Source of the DNA: Struthio camelus
Taxonomy: Eukaryota > Chordata > Aves > Struthioniformes > Struthionidae
Direction: 5' to 3'
NCBI RefSeq assembly: GCF_040807025.1
Contig: NC_090944.1
Location: 5,546,068-5,610,067, forward strand
DNA: 64,000 nucleotides
Shown here: positions 1 through 9,568 of the stretch, piece by piece
Layout: every line of letters begins with the position of its first letter
How positions within the stretch are numbered: position 1 is the stretch's first letter
Program-made: the position numbers and the translations under genes
The notes under the pieces: model-generated
What the model saw: only the letters and a program-made list of their open reading frames with translations
What the model was told of the DNA's origin: nothing
Database searches by the model: none

Positions 1-635
1 CATCTTCCACAATCACCTGTAATGTGCTCATGTAGTGTTCCAATGCTATAGGTCATATGGTTGCTACAGGGGTTGGTTCACCTAGTTGATTTAAACCAGT
101 TGAGGGAATGGTTAGAACGTACAGCTAGCAATCTGGTTTTGGAGCTAAGGAAAGGTTTTGCACATTGAGTGACTACTCCCCAAATTACAGCTTGGTTGCC
201 ACTGCCCACGCACACAGGGAGCCCCATTCCCCTTGGGATCATTCCAGTTAATATGAAAGAGAGAATCAACCGTATCGGGAATAATACCAATGGTGCGTCT
301 ATATGATTGGGGCCTGGGCATACAAGTCTCAAACTCCCATCTCTCCATCATATGTCTAGCAAGCCATGAATCTTCCACAAGACTTGAACTGGAGGAATGC
401 GTGGGATCAAAACTGTCATGTCACCTGGGGGAGTGAACCAGACACCGTGCGTAGGGCCTACGAAATAGATGGCTCAGTGTTACAGTGGGGACAACAAACA
501 ATTGTACTCGGGACCTGAGAGGACCACTCCCTGAGAGAGACCTGCCCAATCGAAGCTATTTCCAAGCAGGTGGTCATGAAGGGAGCACTGCCCTTCAGGA
601 AAAAGCCTTTGCGCAGCTGCGCTATTACCAGAACG
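1..635. other. Unassigned segment before VLIG fragment, copy 1
   Basis: About 0.6 kb with no intact gene. Short coding-like stretches appear in shifting frames (roughly 75-165, 239-310 and 363-510), all broken by stops. I suspect an old mobile-element or retroviral remnant but recognise no diagnostic motif, LTR or tRNA-primer site, so this stays unassigned. It sits where the middle of an intact VLIG coding region would be expected and so contributes to the disruption. Confidence 0.4.
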
Positions 636-1946
636 GAGCAGCTTCACGACCGCATCACACAGCTCATCAGCCTCCCCATCGACACAAAGGAACAGGAGCC
701 AATGCATGACAACCAAAGTTGCATTCATGACAGACTGCATGAAATAGGAAAACAGGTGGACTCGGCAGCCAGGAACTCCACATATGTCTTCACTCATGGA
801 TACAGAAGACATTCAGCAGTGTCTCTAGGCAAAGTGCAGAAGGCTTTCACAAGAGCAAACAACCCCACTTTCTACCTGCGGGGCCAGAGAGAAGACTTCT
901 TCACAAGTTTCCACATGTCCTGCCAAGCAGTGCCCTCTCTCACAGCAGTTGCTGATTTTTTTTATGTGACGAGCTTTCAGGAGCTCTTTGACAGGCAGTG
1001 TCTGTGAAGACTGCTCTTGATATAGCCTGGGAAAGGAGCTCTAACTCTCCAGCTTTCAATGGCCATCGATCTCAACTAGAAACGGCTATTCTCCTCTCTC
1101 TTGCGGAGGAAGAGAATGGTGAGAAGTTCAGGCAGCACATTCATTTCCCCCAACATGTTTTAGAAGGTTTCGTTGAGAAGTGTGTTAACAACTATTGCTT
1201 AGACAAGAACAATTCAAGGCTGAAGAACTTGTTCCATGTTTCCCTGAATTCATTCCAGACTCTTGTTGCTGCTGCTAGCTTTGCGCCTACAACTCCAGTT
1301 GTCCAAGAGAACTGTGGCAATGTCTCCCTGTGGCTAGAGGAATTTGGGAGCAGACTTGGAGCTAATTCTGAACTTCCCAGAAGTCATCTGAAAAGCATTG
1401 AGCATCAAGAAAGAAAGGAGCTAGAGCTCCTGGAGGAGGCAATGAGTAAAGCTCTGGCCCCTGTGCTAGCAAACCTGAAACAGGCATTTTCCATGCCTCA
1501 TCTGAAAGCTTGGAACTGGAAACCTCATACAATCGGAGTTGAAGGGCTGCACGGCTGCTGGAAGCAATGCCCATTCTGCAGCGCTCTTTGCACAGACACA
1601 ATACGTGCTCCTGATGGGGACCACAGTGTTCACTTCCATCGCCCTCAAGTCCTCAATGGTAGCCAGTGGGTTAGAAGAAATCGGTTTGTCCCTGCCCTTT
1701 GCTCCAGTCTTGTAGCAAGTCACTGTTGCCTTGTGCTTGAGGATAACGAGGAAGCTGCCTATACAAAGTCTAGAGAAGCAGGAGCAGCTTCTGCCAATTG
1801 GGGCCTCACGCCAGAAAGCTCCCCGCAGGCATGCTGCAAATGGCTTGTGTGCCGTTTCCGCTCACAATTGCAACAAGATTGCTGTGCACAATTGGAGGGC
1901 ACAGCAGCAACCCGTCCAGAAGGGGAAAAGTGCCCAAAGGAAGAAC
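636..1946 (+). pseudogene. VLIG/GVIN large GTPase, C-terminal fragment, copy 1
   Basis: Broken C-terminal part of a very large interferon-inducible GTPase (VLIG family, cytosolic dynamin-superfamily GTPases of vertebrates). Family-typical stretches appear in order: a REDFFTSF-like segment near 890-915, LSLAEEEN near 1098, the Cys cluster CWKQCPFCSALC at 1556-1591, the very typical DGDHSVHFHRPQ at 1613-1648, then REAG and a W-V-C-R-F element up to about 1870. The frame changes near 960-1010, just after a run of eight T, so homology passes from one frame to another. Beyond about 1946 the open frame runs into promoter-like sequence of the next gene and ends at 2122 without the family's normal C-terminus. 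The matching N-terminal part lies upstream of the window. A separate functional short protein is unlikely. Confidence 0.88.
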
Positions 1947-2901
1947 GAGCCACGGGCTCGGCATGGGCTTGTCAGGGAAGACTCTGGGCTTTGGTTGGGC
2001 TTTGTGCTGGCGGGAGCTGTGTTGGGGCTGGCCTTGGTGGGCTGCGCCTTGTTGGGGTTTGGGTGAGAGCAGCGTCAGGTGGGGCCTGGGGGTGCCCTGG
2101 CAGACCAGGTGTGTGGAAGTGATGTCACCATGGCATCACAATGCCGGGGTCTTTCTGGAGGTGGGGCTGGGGGAAGTGCCGCTGTCACTTTGCCTGCGAG
2201 CGAGCGAGCGAGCGAGTGTGCGAGCGAGTGCGCGAGCAGGTGGAGAGCGTGGTGTTGAGCTGGGGCGAAGGAGCGAGGCAGCGGGGTAAGAGCTGGCTCC
2301 TTCCGTCTCTCTGCAGTCTCTCCTCCCCTCGGGGCGCTCTCCCTGGCTTTGTCGCCCCCCCCAGCGCCCACCACGCGCTGCACGCTCCCTCGGTGGGCAC
2401 AAGTGCCACAATCAGGCAAACGTCCCCGCCGCGAAGCCCAGCCACGCTCGGGCACCATTCTGCGCCCTTGCTGCTCACGACCCGGTGTCCCCGCGTCACA
2501 CGTGGGAAAGCAGCGGCGGGAGCGGGCAGCCAGGCAAGGCCGACGGAGTGAGGGCACCGTGCCCTGCTTTTTGCAGAGTTGCTCTCGGCGGCCTTTGGCT
2601 CTTTTCCTGGTGGCAGATTGACGCTGTCGATCTTGGGGTGCGGAGGAGCGTGCACAGGGTGAGCCGCAGAGCAGAGCAGAGCGGTCAGGGTCGGGGGAGG
2701 TTGGTGGAGGGGCGTTGGAGGGGCGGTGGGGAGCAGGGCTTTGGGGGCTGCTGGTCTGCCTTGGTCGGGGAGGGGGAGGGTGGCTGCAAGGGGCGGCGTG
2801 CTCAGAGGTGGGTGCTGTGTTTTGGGTGGCACTCTTGGAGCAGGACGTGGAGGCGGAGCGCTGAGCAGGCTGCACGCTCGCGGCGCGCTTCCGGTGGCGG
2901 C
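1947..2901 (+). promoter_or_regulatory. CpG-rich 5' region of the four-exon gene, copy 1
   Basis: Between the VLIG tail and the start codon at 2902 the sequence becomes rich in CpG and G/C. It contains an inverted repeat at 2119-2139 with a CREB/ATF-like TGATGTCA at 2120-2127, a GCGA microsatellite at 2196-2237, and plausible non-coding 5' exons. A donor (GTAAGA) follows 2285, an acceptor ends at 2316, another acceptor (TTTTTGCAG) ends at 2576, and a donor (GTGAGC) follows 2658, which would give an 82-base untranslated exon 2577-2658. No TATA box is obvious, which fits a CpG-type promoter. Exon calls here rest on splice signals only. Confidence 0.6.
2196..2237. repeat. GCGA microsatellite, copy 1
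   Basis: Slightly imperfect GCGA tetranucleotide repeat of about 42 bases, interrupted by GTGT and GTGC, in the CpG-rich 5' region. Same length in all three units. Confidence 0.9.
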
Positions 2902-4520
2902 ATGGAGCCTCGGAGGCTGAGCGTCGTGGGCGAGTTTGTGGTGCTGAGCCTCTTTGTGGTGTGCCTGGCCCACATGCCCTCGGTCGTCAACGTCTTCACG
3001 ATCCTGTGCATAGCGGTGGTGTTGGTGCCGGCGGGGAAAAGGCCCTGGCCCAAGGTAGGAGTCAGCCTGGGCATGGCCCCGAGCTGGCGCGGGCAGCGAG
3101 AGGGCTGAGGCCGCGGCAGCACCTGCAGCAAGGGCAGCCTGACGGTGCTGCGTGCAAGCCTGCCTGCAGCCTCAGCTCTGCGTGCCCCGCGCAGCCCTTC
3201 CGCGAGCAGGGCGCCTCTTGGTGCAGCTTGGATGCTCGCCACTAAGGCAGCGCTCTCTTGGGCTGTGCAGGGGCCTCGCGGCAGTGCTGGCAGCCTGGGC
3301 AACGGCAGCGTGGACGAGCCCGGAGGTGAGCAGCCCCGGCCCGGAGCGTAGGCGCGCTCGGCAGCGCCTCCCGGCCAAGACAGCCCAGCGCCGCCAGCGC
3401 CCACCGCCCTCGGCCCCTGCTGGGGCTCCGCCGACGGGCTGCCCTCGCTCACTGCCTCTCTGCCTCCTCTTCCAGCAGCCTCCTTCCTGCCCACGGTGGA
3501 CACGCAGGACTGTGCAGCCAGCCGGCAGGCAGGGTAAGCGGAGGCCTGGCCTCCACAGCCCTGGCCAGGCCCACCGCAGGCAAGAGCCCGATGCAGCCCA
3601 GAGCCACAGACCTGCGCCTGGCCTGGGCCCCCCAAAGAGCAGGGCATGGCATGGCTAGGGCTGGGGTCGATGCGCGGGATGCCCAGGACATGCCGCATGC
3701 CTGCTGCTCACCAACTGGGAAGCCCCTTTGCTCCTTGCCCACTGCTGCAGCCCTGGCCCCAGCGCCCCCTCCGCCCGCACCCTGGCACCCTTTAGCATCT
3801 GCTGCCACCAGGGCTTCCCCCTGGGGCACCCAAGGCAGCCTCCTCACCTCCTTTCTCCCTCCCAGGCTCACAAGCGAGGACACCTTGTCCCCTCGCCACC
3901 TCCTGCCCACCTCCGAGCCAGACACGGATGGATGGAAGTTGGATGGCCCTCTCCCACTGCCACCACCCTCCATCCTGCTGGACGCTCCCCCAACACCTGC
4001 AGCAGTGCTGGGTGAGCTGCTTGTGCCCACAGCCCTCCCGCCATCCCCACCACGCAGGCGGGTCCGCTTTGGGCGCAACCAGACCGTGTTGCTCAGCGAG
4101 GAAGGACACGAGCTGCTGGACTGCCTCCCCAAAGCCCCACACCTCGACTGGCCAGCCCACATCCCGCGCCGGTCCATCCTGCACTGTGCCTGGGCACCCG
4201 TCCCGCTGGCAGAGGAAGGCACAGTGCGGCCACTTTCGCCCCCCGAGCAGTCCGAGGAGGAAGAGGACGAGGAGCCAGCGTGTGCCACCTCCCTGCAGCG
4301 CTGGCCCACCATGCAGCTCTGGAGCCCACCACCGGAGGCGCCCTCCCCTCCCGCTGCAGCCGCCGGCTGCACAGCGGCCCTGGCCTGCCTGCTCTGCCCA
4401 GCCTGCCCAGCCTGCCCTGCAGGCGCCTTCAGAGGGCTGCGCAAGGGCCTCCGCAGATGCGCCTCCTTCCTGCGAAGGCCACGACGAGTGCTCAGGAGGC
4501 GCCAGGCAAGGGCCAGCTGA
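2902..4520 (+). CDS. Unrecognised four-exon membrane-anchored, RVxF-containing protein, copy 1
   Basis: Reconstructed from splice signals that keep one open frame: exons 2902-3054, 3271-3325, 3476-3533 and 3866-4520. Introns are 216, 150 and 332 bases, all GT-AG. The product is 306 residues, or 305 if the second AG of a CAGCAG acceptor at 3473-3478 is used. The ATG has G at -3 and +4. Residues 11-44 are hydrophobic with a break at about 24-27 (HMPS), followed by KRPWPK: a signal anchor or a tight two-helix hairpin. A Pro-rich linker follows. Then come RRRVRFG with the PP1-docking RVxF pattern at 154-157, a core VLLSEEGHELLDCLPK at 163-178, an acidic run (219-225), a Cys-rich stretch (257-272) and an Arg-rich tail. 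I do not recognise the family. PP1 binding and membrane location are inferences. The gene lies between two VLIG pseudogene parts. Confidence 0.75.
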
Positions 4521-4612
4521 TTGGGGCCAGCAGCAGGCTCCGCGCCTGGGCAGAGGTGCCAGTAACCAGCGCCCGCGGAGCTAGACGCCTTCGCCACCTC
4601 CGGGCCAGCGTC

Positions 4613-4618
4613 AATAAA
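4613..4618 (+). terminator. Poly(A) signal of four-exon gene, copy 1
   Basis: AATAAA 93 bases after the stop codon. VLIG-derived sequence resumes about 130-160 bases further on, so the transcript probably ends before it. Confidence 0.75.
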
Positions 4619-4778
4619 CCTCTGAGCAAGACTCTGTGGGAGGCGAGAGTGAAACACCATGTGAAGTGCTATGAAGGAGGCGCAGGAATGCTCCCTGAGT
4701 CTTAGGAAGCCAGCCGTTCCCCGAACTCAGGCTTTCCTGCTCCTGACAGGGCTGAGTAGAGCAGCAACATGCAAAAAC

Positions 4779-7700
4779 ATGTCTCCAGAACAGAAGTTTA
4801 AATGCTTAGCTCAGATGAACCATCACATAGGAAACTCACTGTCAGAAGAAGTCCGTGAGATCCTTAGAAAGTGCGGTGGATGTGATCCTGGGGGCGCTCT
4901 GGAGCAAGATCTGAATTCCCCTGTGAATGGAGACTATGTAGCCTCCAACAGTGATCTGCAGAAAGAAGTTGTAAAACAGGGGAGAATTGATATCGGTCAG
5001 GGGGCTGAGCAGAAAGATTCATCCAAGCCATCACCCTCAGCAGAACAGTGGGAGGATCCTAAAAGGAATGAGCGTTCCAGAGGCCAAGAGGTCTTCCACT
5101 TGATCAAACACCCGGGACTAGAAAATTGCTACGCAAGGAAAAGGGGGAGGGCAGATCTTCTGGTTATCGACAAGACTGCCCTGTGTGACAGCCAGCCCAG
5201 GATTGGCAGTGAATACCCCTTCCATTTTCGGCACAAGCTGCTGATGCTGGACTACCGTGGAAGGTATCTGGTTTGCCAGGAGCATGGCAAAGCAAAAGAA
5301 GGCGTTCTGAGCACTCCGAATGCAACAAGCCTTGGCACTGAGTGCTCAGATAGTGCCTCAGATATGGACAGTGAGTTTTTCAATGCTGAGCGTGAAGAAG
5401 GGGATGCCTCTGTTACAGCAGGTCTGACACACACACATGCCATGGACCTCCAGGTGGCGATGTTTCATGGTGCCCATGATTTCACGAGACAGTACATTTC
5501 AACAAACCTCGCTTTGTGCCACTTGGTGCTCCCCCTCCTGCTACCAAATCCATGCACCGCACCAAGAGAGTTCCCTCAGCCAAGTTAAAAAGAGCTGGAA
5601 AGCCACAGAACAATTGGGAAAGCAGACCACAATTCAGAGGAGCAGACCACAATTCAGAGGCACAAAAACAAACCGATTGATCAGGCAGACACACTCATCG
5701 TGTCCTTCCTACGGATCGGGAGTTCTCCTTCCTCTTCCAAGGCTCAGCTCCTGAATGCTCTGCTGACTAAACACAAACACGACACTTTCTTCCATCGACA
5801 TTGCAAAGGCAGCACCAAAGGCTGTCTTCTAATGACAGGTGTTGTGCAGATCTCTTGGTCCTGTGCCAGTGGCAGTGCTGATGACACTTTTGACGGCTGT
5901 GTTGCTTTTTGTAACCTGCATGGAGATGCTAGAGGTCATGAACAACAATTGCCGTTTTTACAGCAGATCTCTTCTGTGAAGGAGGCTCTCAGTTAGCTGA
6001 GTCTGACCAGAGTGACAAGAAAGGCATGAACATTGTACGTGACCCGTGGCAGTCTCAAAAGCCTTTGATTTGTCTTTTCACTGAAGAAGAGAATGTTGCA
6101 TGTGGCCGATCTAGCCAGAATGTAAAAAGAGGTATCCGGAACAGAAACACAGCAGAATTAGTAGAGGAGCTGATAAAAACAATCAGAGACCTACTAGCAA
6201 GGTCAAACAACCTCTTAAGGCTTGATGCTTGTCAGGACACAGCTCGCCAACGTGGATTTATTGTGGCTAAAGAGGCAGAAGAGTGTGTGAGAGCCAAAGC
6301 AAAGGCAAGAACCTTGGTGGGATTCTTGACAAAGGAGAAATTGTGTTTGAGATCAAGTCACAGCTACTGCCTCTTCAAGGACAACTATGGTACCCATGGT
6401 GTAAAAAGGAGAAAGAGCTCCCCCGCTTGCAGGAAAAGAGGAACAAGAACATAGAACATCATGGGAGCCAAACTGAGCCAGAGAAGTGTGCAGGACGAAG
6501 AAAGCAACTCGACAGAGCGTTCCCCCTCAAGCAGCTGCTGAAATCAGTCCTCGCTTTTCTCCAGGCACAGGCAAGAGACACCAAGAAATACTTGCTGCAG
6601 TGGAGGAAGGTCTTTAGGGATGACCTGTCCTCTGAGCACTTGGAGGAACTTCAGAAAGAGTATCATCAGTGAAGGTATCAAATCCTGGAAATAAAGAAAA
6701 GCAAGGAAAAAAACCAGTCTGAAAACAGCATTGATGAATAAGTTAGAAGCCCTCTCCAATGCAGTCAATGATTCATCCATTGGTCTCAAGCGTCTTTTGA
6801 GAGAAGTAGGGCAGATTCGTGAAGCTCTAGAATCCTTGAACTCAAAAGATGAATGTTTTTGCAAACTACCTGAAGTGGCAGTCGATCTGATGGTTTCAGG
6901 GTATGCCCTTGAAGTGGTGGATGGTGATGCTTCGTCTGTACGGTGACGATGGCTTGGGGCAATCTTTGACAAGTTAATTGAGAAGCTAGGGGAGAGAAGA
7001 GCGTTTGTTCTCTCAGTGCTTGGCATCCAGAGCCCGGGGAAGTCAAGCCTGCTGAATGCCATGTTTGGGCTGCAGTGGAACGTCAGTGCGGGGAGAGGCA
7101 CGCGGGGAGCGTTTGTGCAGCTGCTTCAGGTGGACGAGAAACCCCAAGAGGCCGTGGACTTTGATTACAGGCTGATTGTTGACACGGGAGGACTTTGTGC
7201 CATGGAGGTGGCCAATAAGCAGTCACTTAATGATGACAATGAGCTAGCCACCTTTGGCATTGGCATTGGCAACATGACTCTGATCAATATCTTGGGAGAA
7301 AATCCTGGAGACATGCAAGATGTCCTTCAGCTAGCTGGGCAGGCTTTTCTCCGCATGAAGCAAGTCAATCTTTCGCCAAGCTGCTGCTTTGTGCACCACA
7401 ATGTTGGAGAAATAACTGCCCAGGAACAAAACACGCAAGGACAAAGACGCCTGCAGGAAAAGCTGGAGGAAATGGCAGGGACAGCCGCCCAGCCGCCCAG
7501 CAGGCATTCTGCCATGTAACCCACAGTCAGTACTTTGCTCACCTCTGGGTGGCAAGGAAACCCACGCAGGGCCCCACCCAACCCCACACACAGCCAGCAC
7601 GTGCAGCAGTTAAAGAGCACAATTCTCCAAGCTGCCAAGAAGGGATCGCAGGGCTCTATTTCAAGGCTCTCGAGCTTGAAAGTTCGTATGAGTGACTTGT

Positions 7701-8365
7701 GGAAGGCTCTGCTGAATGAAAAGTTTGTTTTCCCTTTCCAAAACACTCGGGAAGTTGCCGCAGACAACAGCTTAGGAACAACCGACAGCCAGTGGACCTG
7801 GCAGCTGGGGAGCCACATCCTAGACTTGCAAATGAAATGGAACAATCGGATTAGAAAGGGAGACGTTCCGCATGTGACCTGAAGAAGCCTTATGGAGGAA
7901 GTGCAAGATAAATATGAGACCCTCTGGAAAGGCTTGGAACCGTATTTCAGGGAAGATGACGCCAGTGGGCTTTTGATTCAGCGGAAAGCAAGCATTGAAA
8001 ATCAACCGCAAGATCTGAGAGAAGCACTTGTGGAAGAGACACAGAGAAAGTCTGCCGAGTTCATTGAACGGGAGAAGAATCCGAGCAAAGGGCATCAGAA
8101 GAAGCCAGAATGTGAACACGAGCTTGTCAAGAGAAGGCAACTGGTGGCTTTGTCGCTAAAGAAGGAAGAGCTGCATGAAGAAAAGCTGAGGCAACACTTG
8201 GCTAGCCTCTGGAAACAATGGCTCTACAAAGTATCTTCCAGTGCACCTCCTCCTGCAGAACCAAACATAAACCTCCCTGGTGAGACCACTCTGCTGGAAC
8301 ATTTCAAGCAAGAGCCAAACAGAGAGGAAGAAATAAAATGCTTCTTGCCAAAGGATGCATTTCCC
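4779..8365 (+). pseudogene. VLIG/GVIN linker and GTPase fragment, copy 1
   Basis: Broken VLIG-family GTPase covering the helical region before the G domain, the G domain, and part of the region after it. Recognisable stretches include MDLQVAMFH and LPLLLPNPC near 5440-5560, KHDTFFHRHCKGSTKG near 5778, LWYPWCKKEKEL near 6385, P-loop GIQSPGKS at 7022-7045, TRGA at 7100, DTGG (DxxG) at 7181-7192, and HNVGEITAQ near 7396. Lesions: TAA at 5586, a 20-base tandem duplication (5621-5640/5641-5660), frame shifts near 5995 and 6290, TGA at 6670, TGA at 6944, TAA at 7517 and TGA at 7880. A splice-acceptor-like CTCCTGACAG ends near 4750. Members of this family are usually around 2400 residues; here the N-terminus is missing and the C-terminus is displaced to 10204. 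The last frame runs into the minisatellite and ends at 8635. Confidence 0.9.
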
Positions 8366-8497
8366 ATGGCATCCCTTGCAGGCAGTGCAAGAGATCATTG
8401 CTGCTGGAAGCTGCATTTCATTTCATCCCTTTGTATTTCAGATGCTAGTCGTACTTCCCAACACATGTATACAATAAACTCGCGGGCTAGCCTTCTG
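8366..8497 (+). repeat. VLIG 3'-flank-like piece, copy 1
   Basis: About 130 bases clearly related to 29048-29182, where they follow the native-looking VLIG tail. They contain AATAAA at 8473-8478. Here they follow the GTPase part directly, so the middle and C-terminal coding parts were lost between them, joining mid-gene to 3' flank. Confidence 0.75.
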
Positions 8498-8520
8498 GTC
8501 AGGGTGTCTCCTGGTGCTGG

Positions 8521-9284
8521 GCTTGTGGCGGGGGTGCCGAGGGGATCTGGGCATTGTGTTGGGGGTGCTGGTCTTGTCGTGGGGGGTGCAGAGGGGAGTT
8601 GGTCCTTGTGTTGGGGGTGCTGGTCTTTGTTTTGAGGTGCAGAGGGGATCTGGACCTTGTGTTGGGGGTGCAGAGGGGATCTGGGTGTTGTTGTGGGGGT
8701 GCTTAGAGGAGGTGGGCCTTGTGTTGGGGGTGCTGGTCTTGTCATGGGGGTGCAGAGGGGATCAGGGCCTTGTTTTTGGGGTGCTGGTCTTTGTTCTGGG
8801 GTGCAGAGGGGATCTGGGCATTGTGTTGGGGGTGCTGAGGGGATTTGGGTGTTGTTGTGGGGGTGCTTAGAGGAGGTGGGCCTTGTTTTTGGGGTGCTGG
8901 GCCTTGTTTTGGGAGTGCTGGGCTTGTCATGGGGGTGCTGAGGGGATCAGGGCATTGTGTTGGGGGTGCTGGGCATTGTGTAGGGTTTGCTGGGCTTGTT
9001 ATGGGGGTGCAGAGGGGATCTGGGTCTTGTTTTGGGGGTGCTTAGAGGACGTGGGCCTTGTGTTGGGGGTGCTGGGCTTGTCGTGGGGGTCCTGAGTGGT
9101 CATGGTGTTGTGTTGGGGGTGGTGGGCGTTGTTTTGGGAGAACTAGGCTTGTTTTCAGGGTGCTTAGGGGATCTGGGCCTTGTTTTCGGGGTACTGAGGG
9201 GATCTGGGCGTTGTTTTGGTGGTGCTGGGCCTTGTCATGGGGGTGTTGAGGGAATCTAGGCCTTTTTTTGGGGGTGCGGAGAGG
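8521..9284 (+). repeat. G-rich minisatellite, copy 1
   Basis: Imperfect tandem array on the + strand. It alternates a roughly 30-base monomer of the type GGGGGTGCTGAGGGGATCTG with a roughly 21-base monomer (GTGTTGGGGGTGCTGGGCTT type), for a composite of about 51 bases. It runs from a shared GGTGCTGGG left edge to the CR1 end. Its reverse complement matches the large array at 34150-64000. Confidence 0.92.
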
Positions 9285-9287
9285 GTT

Positions 9288-9479
9288 CCGGAGCACTGGA
9301 CCAGGTTGCCCAGAGAGGTTGTGGAGTCTCCTTCCCTGGAGATATTCAAAAGCCGCCTGGCCCAATCCTGGGCAATATGCTCCAGAGGACCCTGGCTGAG
9401 CAGGGGCGTTGGACTCCAGGATCTCCGGAGGTCCCTTCCAACCTCCACCATTCTCTGAGCCTGTGATTCTGTGAAATGT
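9288..9479 (+). mobile_element. CR1 LINE 3' end, copy 1
   Basis: 5'-truncated CR1 non-LTR retrotransposon, + orientation. It has the conserved 3' sequence GTTGCCCAGAGAGGTTGTGG, then GGTCCCTTCCAACCTCCACC and the terminal ATTCT-GTG type repeat ending near 9479. No reverse transcriptase coding sequence remains. It abuts the minisatellite on its left. Confidence 0.9.
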
Positions 9480-9568
9480 TAAGGCTAAAATTTTAACACT
9501 CACATCCCAGAAGTTTTCTTTTCCTTTCTTCTCAGAATTGGTTCCCATCGATGGTCGAGCCCATCACA
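9480..9568. other. Short CR1-to-unit-edge segment
   Basis: About 90 bases of unique sequence present in all three units (also 19047-19135 and 28501-28589). No feature seen. Confidence 0.5.

Larger units (their letters stand above)
1..9568 (+). repeat. Tandem 9.57-kb unit, copy 1
   Basis: First of three head-to-tail copies. The base at 1 matches 9569 and 19136. The repeated block holds, in order, an unassigned segment, a VLIG C-terminal fragment, a CpG-rich promoter-like region, a complete four-exon gene, a VLIG linker/GTPase fragment, a G-rich minisatellite and a CR1 3' end. The offset to copy 2 is 9568 bases up to about 2350 and 9567 after it, because copy 1 has one extra C in a C-run near 2356. 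The true start of the unit is arbitrary, since the window opens inside the array. VLIG pieces at both ends indicate that one broken VLIG locus spans each unit junction. Confidence 0.97.

Noticed and set aside
4012..4032. Possible 21-base intron in exon 4 (GTGAGC ... CCCACAG)
   Set aside because: Far too short to be spliced in vertebrates and in frame; kept as coding.
3591..4520. Single-exon gene of 309 residues starting at 3591
   Set aside because: The first 90 or so codons fall in intron 3, and a strong acceptor ends at 3865. Upstream exons join in phase to the same frame, so the multi-exon model is better.
3449..4660. Minus-strand open frame of 403 residues opposite the four-exon gene (also 13016-14227, 22583-23794)
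   Set aside because: GC-rich shadow of exon 4 and flanks; Ser/Gly-rich low complexity. The + strand has the splice sites, the poly(A) signal and the conserved core.
8473..8478. AATAAA as the end of an active transcript
   Set aside because: It belongs to the displaced VLIG 3' flank; the upstream coding sequence is broken in several places, so an active gene end is not supported.
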